Assembly (NCBI GenBank): GCA_963693315.1 | Contig: OY856187.1 | Span: forward strand, 388,010,885 to 388,074,884 | Direction: 5' to 3' | Length of the DNA: 64,000 bases | Origin: Diogma glabrata | Taxonomy: Eukaryota > Arthropoda > Insecta > Diptera > Cylindrotomidae | Shown: positions 32,357 to 43,387 of the stretch, one piece after another | Layout of the letters: the number at the start of each line of letters is the position of its first letter | Numbering within the stretch: position 1 is the first letter of the stretch | Position numbers and translations under genes: made by a program | Notes under the pieces: model-generated | The model's database searches: none | Seen by the model: only the letters and a program-made list of their open reading frames with translations | Told to the model about the DNA's origin: nothing

Positions 32357-35110
32357 TATTTATAAGTTATATTTGATGTGGTACTGGTCCTCTGATCTTG
32401 GTGATCTTTTTTCCTCTGGCTTTTTGGGTCGTCAGAATCCCGTTTGTTTGTTTATTTGTATCCATCTTCCTTAAAAACCATTTAGTGCAATGCAGCATTT
32501 GTAAGGGGTTGAGCAGAATATATCGAACCTAGAGACTGAGACTAGTCGGAATCCTCTTCCTGTTCCTGATTGTGTTTCAATTATCATGAACTCACTTCTG
32601 CTTATTACACAAACCTGATAAAAATTCTTATCAAATATAACGTAGTTCGAACCATAATTCACCAGCACGAACAAAACAAGACAAACTTAAATTATCCAAA
32701 AAATTCAGCATCTCAAAAATCAACCAATCTCCACTAAAGAATTTTCCAATTTACTTATAAAAGGTAATCATGTTTTTCATTCAATAACAAATTTTCGAAC
32801 AAACAAAATTGGTTATCGATATGGTAAGAGATGTATGTATTCATAAGGTTATATCGTACCATTCAAAAATAACTCATCATGATCATTGAATAGTTTTTTC
32901 ATCAACATTGTGATTAAAGAGTAATGCAGATACTCCTTCCAATAGAGAAAAAAACATCAATGCTGGTTATTTGAACCGTTCGAATTTGACTTTCTTTATA
33001 GATTTATTCAAAAAAAAAAACGATTTCCCATCTACTCGAATGTTCTGTTGCACAGTTATTTCATACATGCATATTTGGAAATCTTTTATATAGATTTGTT
33101 TTAAAGTCAAGTTTTATGATTTTTGTTGAAAGGATTGAATCCAATTAAATATAGGCAAAACTATGACAACACAAAAGAAATAGATAGAGCAGTAAATAAA
33201 TATAAATTCTAAGGATATCTGCAACGGATGCCAATAAAATATATTTCAAACTCTAAAAATATAACGGTGTAGTATATGTAGGTAGAATAATAAATAATAT
33301 GTTTTTATGAGTCAAGAAATAATTGTTCAGTCGCACAAATTTTTAATTTTTTTATAAAACTCCATTACGGTGGTGTTAGATTAACGATCTCTTTACTAGA
33401 GTAGTTATAGCTAATTTGGTAGTTTTAGACGAAATCGCAATGTGGAGAAGCTTTGCACTGGACTAGACTTTTCCACAGTATTTTATAACAACAAAAAAAA
33501 AACAATACGGAATGACGATTGTTTCCACGACAAGATGAAATTAGGAATCTCTTAATCTTCACTATTTCAGCCTATTATTCCTACAAGGAATTAATAATTA
33601 TACTAATAATTATTTACATCCATATATATATTTATAATAATAAAAAAGAATATACAATAATTCATTGATATGGTTCATTTCTTTTATATTAATGGCTGGA
33701 TAGTTCCTTATTTCTTTAAACTTGTATCGTAATTAGACAAACTCTAAAGCTGATGTGAATTATTTTTACTTCTGCTCGAATAATAGAACGGAACATTATC
33801 CTATTTTTACGTTGTGCTCTTTCCAATTGATATGGATTTTAATCCAACACTGATTACAATGTATTGAAAATATTGAATGACATTTCTTTGTCACAATTTA
33901 TAACAAAGATATTTATTGTTAGATGAAAATGTGGGAAAAAAATACAATTTGTTCACCATAAAAAATTTTTAAATTGTTTTATTCTTTTTTTCCTTTAAGG
34001 TTAGTTTTTCTCAAACCAAAACCAAATTGAGAATTTGGTTTTGAGTTTATTGTACACTGTACATGGTTTTATTATGAGATCCTTGTCAACTCACTTCAAT
34101 ATTTTTGTTTAATTAATTTTTTTATTTTTATTTTAGAAACAATTATTTTCTTTATGCACGCCGTTTTAATGTCAAAAATAGAATGCTTAGTCCAAAAAAA
34201 ATGCCATCTGACATTTTATATTCATAAAAAAAGATCTACCACTTTGAAGAAAAAAACATTATTTCGTTCAGTTTTCGTTATGAATCGATGAGTGAGTTTA
34301 ATAATGCGTTTCGTTATTTAGCTGTTTGAAGATGAATTTGAATTTGAAAGGTTTTAGTTTTAGGAAATGAATTATGAAAATCTTTTATTTAGAAGTGAAG
34401 ATGAAGTATTCGAAATGTTTAAAATGTATATTAATACATTCCGAAATGTAATAAATGTGTTTCAATTATTTAATGAGAAAAATTAGATAATTGTTACACC
34501 ATGAATTCAAAGAATACTTAAGAATCAAAAGAATACTTGACTTTGAAGTCACAAAAACGTTGTCATTCAATCTATGACAAGAACCTACTGAGCTGCATTA
34601 ATTTAGAAATTGTATCTGGGATCGAGGTATCAACAATAACTGTCGTCAAAACCGATGACCGATTCCAACACACTTTAAGTTCCTAGGAACTTCACTGAGT
34701 ATTGAGACCGACCACCCATCCGAACGCCAGCACCATTGAACCCTCGATAGAACCAGAAAAATGTGACCCAGGAGATGTGAACTACAGCGACGACAACCAG
34801 ACAAAGGAACGACCCTACCGAACGAAAAGACATCACTCCCTGATGTCCTTCGCATGATGAACTCCAAGACTATGAGTCTGAGGTAGATTATGAGGTAGAT
34901 TACCTTTTATGATTGAACTTTTATTGAAACTTGTAATTATGATTTACACCGGAACTGAATTTATTCACAAACAAACAAAACTAACACTTGGAAATCTCTT
35001 ATTGCGGTTTATCACAGAAAATATTGTTTTAATTTACTAACATTAAAAACAATTTAATCGAAAACAAAATCAAAAAACTGTACAAATCAAAATATATAAA
35101 ATAAGCTTAC
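32357..35110. other. AT-rich spacer with one GC-richer island
   Basis: No gene supported. The segment 34610-34880 has higher GC and a 73-codon minus-strand ORF (34646-34867); neither strand gives a recognisable protein. The remainder is A/T-rich with no clear repeats. Confidence 0.45.
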
Positions 35111-35470
35111 ATTTATTATCTTGATGAATGTTGTCTTCCACCATCATACAACAACCTGCATCGCTGTAATAGTTTTCCTTCATCAATGCAATATGTGGAT
35201 GGATAAATCTACAATCACAAAAAAAACTTCCATAGCATCACTGGTTTGAACTATTCTTTCATTCTTAATTATTCTTGAATAATTCTTTCATTCTATACAA
35301 TTGTTCCATCTTCTAGTGTCCTTGTATAACTAATGACACAAAATTCTCCTCGACTTTTCATAAGTTGACCATTTCCAACCATATCACATAAACCATCAAA
35401 AACTGCGGTTTCATTATCATCATTCAGCCTTTAGTTCTTCATGGACACTCGACAAATCTTCGAATGAACT
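35111..35470 (-). pseudogene. Exon-like fragments, possibly FKBP8-type immunophilin
   Basis: On the minus strand 35470-35294 reads SFEDLSSVHEELKA, a frameshift, then FDGLCDMVGNGQLMKSRGEF and CVISYTRTLEDGTIV before a TAG. The order D-hydrophobic-GNGQL-K followed by RG..C.I...G/R.LEDGT.V resembles the start of the FKBP domain in FKBP8-like proteins, from memory, with about a dozen residues missing after QLMK. A second open segment (35208-35111; HPHIALMKENYYSDAGCC and MMVEDNIHQD) has a good acceptor (TTGTAG) and donor (GTAAGC). If real, this is a degenerate copy rather than a working gene. Family call is tentative. Confidence 0.35.
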
Positions 35471-36104
35471 TTTAATTGATTTATCAGATTTTATTTTCAT
35501 TTAATTTTTCACAATAACTACGATTTGGAATTAAAAATGATTTAAAAGCCAACCATCACATCAGACAAACAAATAAATATTTTATTAATAGCTTTTTAAT
35601 TTATTTATGTAAACTCTTTATTTCGGTTCGACAGATAACTTTTTGTTTTTATTTTCGACCACATCACAATTTTATTTACAAAATCATACTAATTTAAACA
35701 AATTAAAAAAACTTAAATAATTGAAAGTTAAATTAAATTTTATTGGAAATATAATATAATTAACAATAAATTGAAATAAATCTATTTTACAACAACATAT
35801 TTTTTTTCTTTAATTTCCAAATTTATACTGATCTAATTTATTATAAAAATTCTCATTTTTATTTCATAACATAGGTTTTCTGTTTCCCTTTCCAATAATC
35901 AACAATTTCTCCAAGGTATATAAAAAAAACATTTAATCAAACATGTTTATTGAAATTGCGTGACGTAGCTACCCATCAACATTAGCACACAAAAATGTAA
36001 CTACGGTTATCACAATTTAAGAAAAATAATAAAATTATTATTAAGTTCGAAAATTATTATTTTTAGAGTAAAGACTATCATAGTCTGCCGTAACAGCTTT
36101 CCTA
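35471..36104. other. AT-rich spacer
   Basis: I see no gene, repeat pair or RNA gene in this stretch. Confidence 0.5.
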
Positions 36105-36590
36105 CATTGCCGCAGGAACCTAATTATGAATTTCCTGCAAAGACACTGTTCATACACTGTTTACACTGTACAAAGAATTGTAACAGATGGACAACTACTT
36201 CTTTCACGTGCGTGTCAATTCGTTACGGAGAACTCCAAATTGCAAATGGAGAGTTCGAATATACGAACTCTTTCCTTCTCTTCACCTCTGCATTTAGTCA
36301 TGAAAGAAGACAGCACTAATTATTGCAGACTTAACGCGGTAACAGTACCAGACCATAAGCCACTTCTTCATTCAGATTGTACTATATTTTCAAAGATAGA
36401 CCTGGTCAGAGTCTTCCATAAAATGCCATGGATTTAAAACCGCAATTACAGCTCCTTTTAGGATTTTTGAGCTCTTGAGAATGCCATACGCTCTGCTAAA
36501 CGTAGCACAGACATTTCAGGATTTCTTGGACAGTCGCAAAAGGGTTGCATTTTGTTTATGTATACATACCTCGATGATACTTGTAATGGA
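36105..36590 (+). pseudogene. Gypsy-type pol remnant (protease-RT junction and RT start)
   Basis: Pieces read as Ty3/gypsy RT: SRACQFVTENSKLQMESS (about 36205-36265) corresponds to the conserved segment before RT; SSPLHLVMKEDS, then LNAVTVPDH and IFSKIDLVRVFHKMP (about 36275-36437) are RT blocks; after a stop KTAITAPF..FELLRMPYAL and QTFQDFLD continue to about 36535, ending near a degenerate YIDDI-like site (about 36560). A deletion after KEDS removes the RP.GDYR block, and stops and frameshifts are frequent. It is an old copy. It may be from the same family as the pol remnant at 41965-43070, but the two are not contiguous. Confidence 0.75.
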
Positions 36591-36599
36591 GAGTAGTTA

Positions 36600-37083
36600 A
36601 TTGATTGATTACATTTGACTCAATTTGAGAGACTGCGCCCAAAGCGATGTTATATTCCAACTAGCTCGAGAATTATGAGTCCGAAAAAAAAAGATCTATC
36701 ATTCCAGCACAAATTAAGTGATAAGCACGCATTTCGGAAATATTCGGATCAAAAAAATAAAAAGAAAAAGGAGACTCTGACGACCTTAGAAACGAAGAGG
36801 CCACAATCGTCATACGCAGCACAATAATAGATTTTATTTACATAATTGAATTAAACAAAAAATTATATAAAGGTCACTCACCCCATAGATAGTCCAGACT
36901 CCACATCTCAACACGTTTGCCCTGCCTAACCTATCATATTTGTAATATTAATAATATGGTTTGGTTCTGCCACAAAACAAAGGCGATTGTTGATTTAAAT
37001 TCCGTAAAATATTTTTAAAACAACAATTAATCTGTTGCGCAACAAAACATAGGTGATTGTGGATTTAAATTCAGTAAAATATG
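36600..37083. other. Spacer with a 71 bp tandem duplication
   Basis: ACAAAACAAAGGCGATTG...TAAAATAT at about 36971-37011 recurs as ACAAAACATAGGTGATTG...TAAAATAT at about 37042-37082. The second copy abuts the start of the RTE-type LINE fragment, so it may be the border of that insertion. The 70-codon lysine-rich ORF at 36615-36827 is not recognisable. Confidence 0.5.
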
Positions 37084-38860
37084 GATAGGGATGATTTTGG
37101 AAAAGTGCCGAGAGTTCAACATACCTGTGCACCAACTTTTCATTGATTTCAGGCAGGCCTACGACTCTCTCGAACGAGAGACTCTATGGTCTGCTCTGGT
37201 GTCAATGGGAATTTCTGGTAAACTGGTATCACTATGCAAAATGACAGTACAGAACTCTCAATGCTGTGTACGAGTAGAGAACGAAATATCAAAGTTTTTT
37301 AAAGTCGACTCCGGTTTAAGACAAGGTGATGCTATCTCTCCTATACTTTTTTATTTAGCCTTGGAATATGTGTGCCGTCGCTGACGCTTTAGCAAAGCAA
37401 GGGGCCGATAAAAAGTTTGTTGGACCGGAACCATGCTTCGGAATGGCCAAGAGTTCGCTCAAAAGCACAATTCAAACATGGTAACAGGAACAAAATGCTA
37501 AATTATGGAGAAGCAGAGAGGGACTAGTACACTCTAAAAAGTTTCTAGGTAACCTCCCTGTTTCACCCTTAAAAACAATCGACTTAAACAGAGAGTCTCT
37601 AAGAATTTTAACGTGGTGCGTTACTGGACATAGTCCTTTAAACCACCATCTTAACAAAATGGGCCTTGTTGTTTCCGACAGGTGCAGATTCTGCTACTCG
37701 GACGTGGAAACGATGGAACACGTCATCTGCAGCTGTCCTAAACTCTCTAGGCACAAATACAACCAACTTGGTCATAGAACACTAACACATCCATTACCAC
37801 AAAACGTCACTCCAATTGAGCTAATTAATTTAATTAAAAGCCTCAACTTGGATGACAAAATACATCCAGTAACGGCTCAGACGACGACTGACTAATAAAA
37901 CAATCAGAGTAAGCACAATAGATCTTCAGGTCGCAGTGCTACTTGAACTGCAAGTCTCAAGGCCCTCCAATAAAAAAAAAAAAAAATAAAAAATAAAATG
38001 TGTGCCGTCAAATGAAACTACCGACTAATAACAATATCTTGTCAATAAACTCAGTACAGATGATTACGCTGAAGATGTTGTCATCCTCGGCCGAAGTGAA
38101 GCTGCTATGAGTGAGACTTTCAAGTCGCTTGAGAGTGGTGCTAGAAAAATTGGTCTGCAAATTAACTACAATAAAACCAAACATATGAATGTTTCAAGGG
38201 AGGCTGAGAAGAAAGATTTGATGTGCGTCGATGAACGAATTGAGGGAGTTGAATCTTTTAAATATTTGGGATCAATGCTTGACTCAAACAACAGCATACT
38301 TACAGATATTAAAGCTCGAATCGCTGCAGGTAATCGAACTTTCTACTCAATTAAACCTCTCCTTGGATCACCGTATGTATCAACTAACACAAAGCTCAAG
38401 TTGTACAAGACATTGATTAGACCGGTTGTGATGTATGGGTCACAAACGTGGACTCTTACACAAAATGACGAATCGCATTTATCTGTATTTGAGCGTAAGA
38501 TCCTACGCTACATTTTTGGTCCACTTAAGACAGGATGGAGATGGAGAGTATAGAACCCGGTATAACTTTGAGATCAGAGACCTTCTTGAGGGTCCTGATA
38601 TAATAGGTTGTATCCGTTCTAATAGGGTTGCTTGGTTTGGGCATGTTCTACGAGCCGATTCACAGTCTGGAATGATTAGAAAAATGTACGTTAGTACCCC
38701 AGGGAGTGGGCGACCGCGAGGTAGACCACGACTACAATGGGAGAATGACGTAATAAACGACCTTAAAAAAATCGGCTGCCATGGTAATTATGTCGCTGTT
38801 GCGAATGACCGTGGTGAATATTCAAAGCTGATCAACCTTGCAACGCTCCTACAAAAAAAA
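37084..38860 (+). pseudogene. RTE-type LINE reverse transcriptase, broken by a nested LINE
   Basis: The first part (37091-37367) has LFIDFRQAYDSLERETLW and SGLRQGDAISPILFYLALE, the RT blocks of RTE-group elements. It is interrupted at 37380-37997. The second part resumes after the duplicated target with a frameshift, DDYAEDVVILGRSE (about 38060-38100; the usual catalytic ADD reads AED), GLQINYNKTKHMNVS, ESFKYLGSMLDSN, then after a second frameshift near 38535 the C-terminal block NRVAWFGHVLRAD and GSGRPRGRPRLQWENDVIND. The frameshift at 38535 sits in a tandem GGATGG/AGATGG. The catalytic change, two frameshifts and the insertion all make it inactive. A second copy of its 3' end is at 56593. 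Confidence 0.88.
37380..37997 (+). mobile_element. 5'-truncated LINE with RNase H end, nested in the RTE element
   Basis: ATGTGTGCCGTC is present at 37368-37379 and 37998-38009, a 12 bp target duplication. The insert starts inside coding sequence: ADALAKQGADKKFVGPEPC is the end of an RNase H domain, followed by LRILTWCVTGHSPLNHHL and the zinc-binding CRFCYSDVETMEHVICSCP, then a stop near 37893. It ends with an A-rich tail (37972-37997). This is a typical 5'-truncated insertion of a LINE with RNase H (I/R1/jockey-group type), and it dates after the RTE element. Confidence 0.9.
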
Positions 38861-38868
38861 AAAATTAA

Positions 38869-39250
38869 CATTAGACTACATTAAGGGAATTTAAATTTAT
38901 TTTGGATTTTTGAGATCAATTAAACTCAAGTAAGTAAAGAAGCAATTGGAATTTTTTCAATTCAAAGGAATGGTTTGAAGTTTCTCAGAAAAAAACTCCA
39001 CTTCACATTTTTCGTGTTTCGGATGGGATTCGAACCTCCCCTTGTCAGTGCCCGACTCGAATCCTTGGGCAGATACGCTATCAGTTACGCCGTTGAGGGA
39101 TGACAATTTCAAAGTTGAAACTTCTTCATTGCTTATTTATTTTTTACTTAAGTTGAATTTTTCCACTGTCACATTACCCCTTTACTTCCTTGAGTTTAAT
39201 TGATCTCAAAAATCCAAAATAAATTTAAATTCCCTTAATGTAGTCTAATG
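38869..39250. mobile_element. TTAA-flanked inverted-repeat element with tRNA-like core
   Basis: CATTAGACTACATTAAGGG at 38869 starts an ~80 bp arm that is matched in reverse complement ending at 39250; TTAA flanks both sides (38865-38868 and 39251-39254). The centre, read on the minus strand (about 39105-39012), has CGGCGTAACTGATAGCG, which resembles an A box, and GAGGTTCGAATCCCATCCG, a good B box. The structure combines MITE-like ends with a tRNA-derived middle. It inserted in or next to the A-tail of the RTE-type LINE. Confidence 0.75.
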
Positions 39251-39254
39251 TTAA

Positions 39255-39984
39255 TACATATAGGACTACAAATTGACCAAGTGTCAGCCATTAATTTCAC
39301 ATTGATTGGAAACAATCGATAATGACTATACAATCGTGACTTAGAATGTTAATTAGAATAGAAATGTTCCCCATTCTATGAATTAACACAAAGTATTGTC
39401 TAGAAATTTAATGCAAAAAATCCCATATAATTAATAATATTTTAAATTTCAAACGTGCATTGTTTGATATTCACGAGCGACTGACTCTCACAATTAATTC
39501 CAATCGACTGTCGTCCTGTACCAATTGCCGATCTTATTTATATTTGTTTTGATTTCCCCTCTTTCAAAGTTCATATCTTTGTCTACCCGTATGTATCAAC
39601 CAGAATATATACGGTATAGACAACCCGAAATCCGGACTAATGCATTAAATCTCGTTTTCAAAAAGATATCAATAGTACACGACCATCGAGATATTCCGGG
39701 AGGGCCCAAAACCACGTCGATTTACGCGAAACAACCCCAAATTATTATTATTTTTTAATTATTAACAAAACAAATTGTTAATGTCAAGTTTAATTCACTT
39801 CTGAACGCTACAATAGCTTTTTCAAAGATGGGTGGAGAAGGGCGGAGCTTATATGATCTATCCACACCATCCACAAACAACAACCGTAGAAAGAACCATA
39901 ACCAGCGCCGTAACAGAGTTCTAACACTTAAAATTAGAACACATTCAAATCTAGACCAGTACCTTACCTTAAAAACAGGCAAAA
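39255..39984. other. Spacer, no supported gene
   Basis: ORFs of 60-77 codons at 39525-39758 and 39755-40010 are not recognisable. Codons near 39870-39960 give an Asn/Arg-rich stretch with no known domain. Confidence 0.45.
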
Positions 39985-40945
39985 AATGGGAAAAATTAGT
40001 AACAGCATGAAAACTATTGTATAAGGAATAAAAATATTGCGCAAATTATGGGAAACATAAATTAAAGGTGATCCGAGTTACGAGGGTGAAATGGGGTGAC
40101 CTTTTAAAGGTAGAAAATTGTTTTTCACGATTTTCAGCGAAACAAGACCTTCTATCGAAAAAAGTTTAAAGTAAAAGTTGTAGGTGATGAAAAGGTCTAT
40201 AATTTTTATTCAAGCTATTTGCTCACATAACCTAAAATTTGCGGTGGAAATAGAAAAAACCCAGGAAAAAGGATCTTTTCGTTTTTAATTTTGATCTTCC
40301 ATAAAAAAAAATGTTTTTCTCACACAATTTGGTGACCACAAAAAGTGACCTCATTTTCACACGAAAATTCTCCTGTGTGGAAACAGCTTTTTCGAAAAAA
40401 TAGTAATCTTTATTTTCGTTGAAACGTCTACTTTTAGATGGTGTAGAAAAAAAGCATTATCATGGAAAACAGCACAGGAGAATTTTCGTGTGAAAATGAG
40501 GTCACTTTTTTGGTTTAAAATCAAAATCAAAATCAAACGTAAAAATAAATATTTTGATTCTAAAAAATTACAGCGTATTAGAGACATAATGCGGTACGTT
40601 TTCACCAAACTGTGTGAAAAAAAAATTTGTTTGTAAAGAATAAAAATTAAAAACGAAAAGATCTTTTTTCTTGGTTTTTTCTATTTCCACGGGAAATTTT
40701 AGGTTATGTGAACAAATGGCTTGAATAAAAGTTATAGACATTTTACCTACAACTTTTACTTTAATTTTTTTTCGATAGGTCTAGGTTTGCTGTAAATCGT
40801 GAAAAACCATTTTCTACCCCTAAAAACTCACCCCATTTCATCCTCGTAACTCGAATCACCTTTAATTTATGTTTCCCATCATTTGCGCAATAATTTCTTC
40901 CTTATCCAATAGTTTTAAAGTTGTTACTAATTTTTTTCTCGCAAA
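39985..40945. mobile_element. Foldback element, ~450 bp inverted arms
   Basis: Left-arm words AAAATTAGTAACA, ATATTGCGCAAATTATGGG, AAACATAAATTAAAGGTGA, GAGGGTGAAATGGGGTGA and GAAAATTCTCCTGTG reappear reverse complemented in the right arm in mirrored order. The centre is near 40450. Arms are ~90% identical by eye. No transposase is encoded. It is similar in size and design to the foldback at 8983-10047 but unrelated in sequence. Confidence 0.85.
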
Positions 40946-41964
40946 AAGCTATTTTCACTGGCCTAATGCCGTACAGATTTCGGCATAGTTCTAAAACCCT
41001 CGAAGTGTGTGTTCAGTATCAGACCATCTTCAGAGAGAATCGTAGCTATCAAATGAATTTCCCCAACCAACATCTATATTTTTTTTTTAGTAAAAGGTGT
41101 TGAGGTTGAGTAGTAGGAAGCTTTCTAGCCCACGAGATTTCTGCAGATGACATATATTACCATTTGGAGCTCGAATCCTGGCGATTAGACCATTTCCTTA
41201 GCCAACATTGATTCAACAGGTTCAACGATTGGTGCGTGTATGGTGAACTAATATCACCGGTTTATACCAAACCTGGCGGCAATCTTAGTACCAATACCAC
41301 CTTGCAAACTTGATAAAGTTTGGAAAAAATCAAAATTTCTTTGGTCTGTTGAATGCAGTGCAGCTATTGATATAGTCAAATAAGTACTTGAGCATACCAT
41401 CGTGTATTATTTCTGAAAAACTAGAAGCAGCAAAGATTGGATCTTGGCAGGAAAGACAATAGCCTTTTCCAGGGAAACAATTTCAAAAAATCTCTAAGCC
41501 CCTGCCGACTTTAAAATCCCAAACAACACGAAGATTAGCTTTAAACTGTTTAAGAAGTTGTCAAATTAAATTTGTGGGGATCCACCATCTGATCCACTTA
41601 AAGGCTCTTATACTTTAAATTGTACCAACGAAAGATCATTTGTCAAAAACAAATTAAAGAAGTTGCTACTTTGGCCACCCATGTCAGGCACTCTGGTAGG
41701 TTAGCCTATTATATATAATAGACCAACCTGCCAGAATGCCTGATTCTATTATCATTTTATATGAGTGAACACAAATATAAAAATAAAATAATAATATAAT
41801 AATAACAAATTAGCATACACTTTGTTTGACCAGATTGTTTTAGTTCTTTGGAACTCTCTCTAAAACTTATTCTGTGTGCGCCCCTGTTCTGATATCATAC
41901 TTAACACACCAAAAAGAACGTGGTCAATTAAGGATAAATGAAAATGCGTTACGTAGCTATTGGC
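40946..41964. other. Degenerate spacer with a 30 bp-arm hairpin
   Basis: TCAGGCACTCTGGTAGGTTA at 41686 is mirrored by ACCAACCTGCCAGAATGCC ending at 41746. It lies upstream of gypsy pol remnants. No coding sequence could be supported between 40946 and 41964. Confidence 0.5.
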
Positions 41965-43070
41965 GCTGTATTGGAATAGTTGAACATGGGATTTTACTCT
42001 AAAAAACGGCAGGGCAGGAAATTTGTTATCTTAACCGATCTGTCATGAGGACAAACTGTGCAAAAAGTTCCCATCAGTCTGATCAATTAGATTACATTTC
42101 ACAATTTACAACAGATATACGCTATATCATGAGTGAGAGTAACGTGGTAGCAGATGCTTTGTCACGACCTTATGAATACCAAGTCTCTCCGATATGTCAT
42201 ACAGATGAATATGGAAACACTTGTCAGTTTGCAAGAAACTGACGAGGAATTGAAGAAGAAGAAAATTCGTAACAAAAATATTCATTCGCATAAATCGAAT
42301 TTATATTTTGAACTTCTTCGGAATCCTGCAACAAATTTAACAGAATGGTGTTAAACTTCCCCTGACACAAATTAGCTCGAACTGCGCCAACACGTGTTCG
42401 AAAATCTTCGCAATCTGTTTCATCCTGACATCCCAGCATCGCGCAAATTGGTCTATTCAAAATACTTCTGTCCCAGTATATACACGTGGACACGGGTTCG
42501 TGGTCAAAATCATGTATCGCGTTTCAAAAGTTGTAGATGTTTGTCACACTCGTTCCGGAATCGAACGATTTAACATTCCTTAGGTGTGGTTTGAGCATAT
42601 TCGCATGGACCTAAAAGGGTTTGTATATGCTAGAAATAACACCATGAATTGGAGCTTCGAGTTACCATTTATTTTCCTTGTGATTAGAACATCGGTCAGA
42701 TGCTTTCCAGCAGATCTTGTCTACAGTCACTAAACGTTTCGAAAGAACTCCTAATGCATTTTTCCCATCCATCATTGACAGATCCAATCTCTCTGGTTAA
42801 GCAATTACGAAAGTCGATGAGCAACGTGGTACCACAAAATACCCAGATTGTTCTCTCAAGATAATATTTATATTCCAAAGATCCAAGAGTTAAGATCGGA
42901 TTCGGTTCTTCCATACGATGGACCATACAAAGTAGTGAAATCACTCTGGAAGTATTTCGTTATAGATATGAATGATAAAACCACCTCTTTCTCCGTAGAC
43001 AGACGAAGCAAGCCTAAAAGTACATTTATAATTTTTCATAGGCGTATCCTACTGCAGGGTGAGTGATGTG
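41965..43070 (+). pseudogene. Gypsy-type pol remnant (RNase H end and integrase)
   Basis: Pieces in order: IGAVLE and FYSKK, then GRKFVILTDLS (RNase H), RLDYISQ-like DYISQFTTDIRYI and SNVVADALSRPYEY (42045-42170), LQETDEELKK, integrase-like RQHVFENLRNLFHPD followed by decayed zinc-finger and catalytic regions (about 42370-42620), and the C-terminal block LPYDGPYKVVKSLWKYFVID with SVDR (about 42905-43010). Many stops and frameshifts are present. It is an old, extensively broken copy of a Ty3/gypsy element whose integrase C-terminus has the common insect YDGPY/KYF.ID pattern. Confidence 0.8.
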
Positions 43071-43387
43071 GTAACATATTAAAATTATTATAAAAGTCCT
43101 AAAAACGAAAACAACGAATATTGTATTAAATCAAAACAAGATTATATCCATGAAATTTGAAAAATTGTATATTTCGTTCATAACCAATTGCACTGAGTGA
43201 ATTTATTTATTTATATTTTACAAAAATTAGACAAAGACATTTTAGAAAAATAGACACTTTAGAATTAACACCAATACACCAATAACATGATTTAAACAAA
43301 TGTTTGTAAACATTTAAGTACAATGACTCAAAAGAGAAACAAAAAAAACAAAATAAAATACATCTAATAGCAAATGTCACCTAACTT

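Noticed and set aside
34646..34867. 73-codon minus-strand ORF in a GC-richer island
   Set aside because: Neither strand gives a known domain; composition alone does not support a gene.
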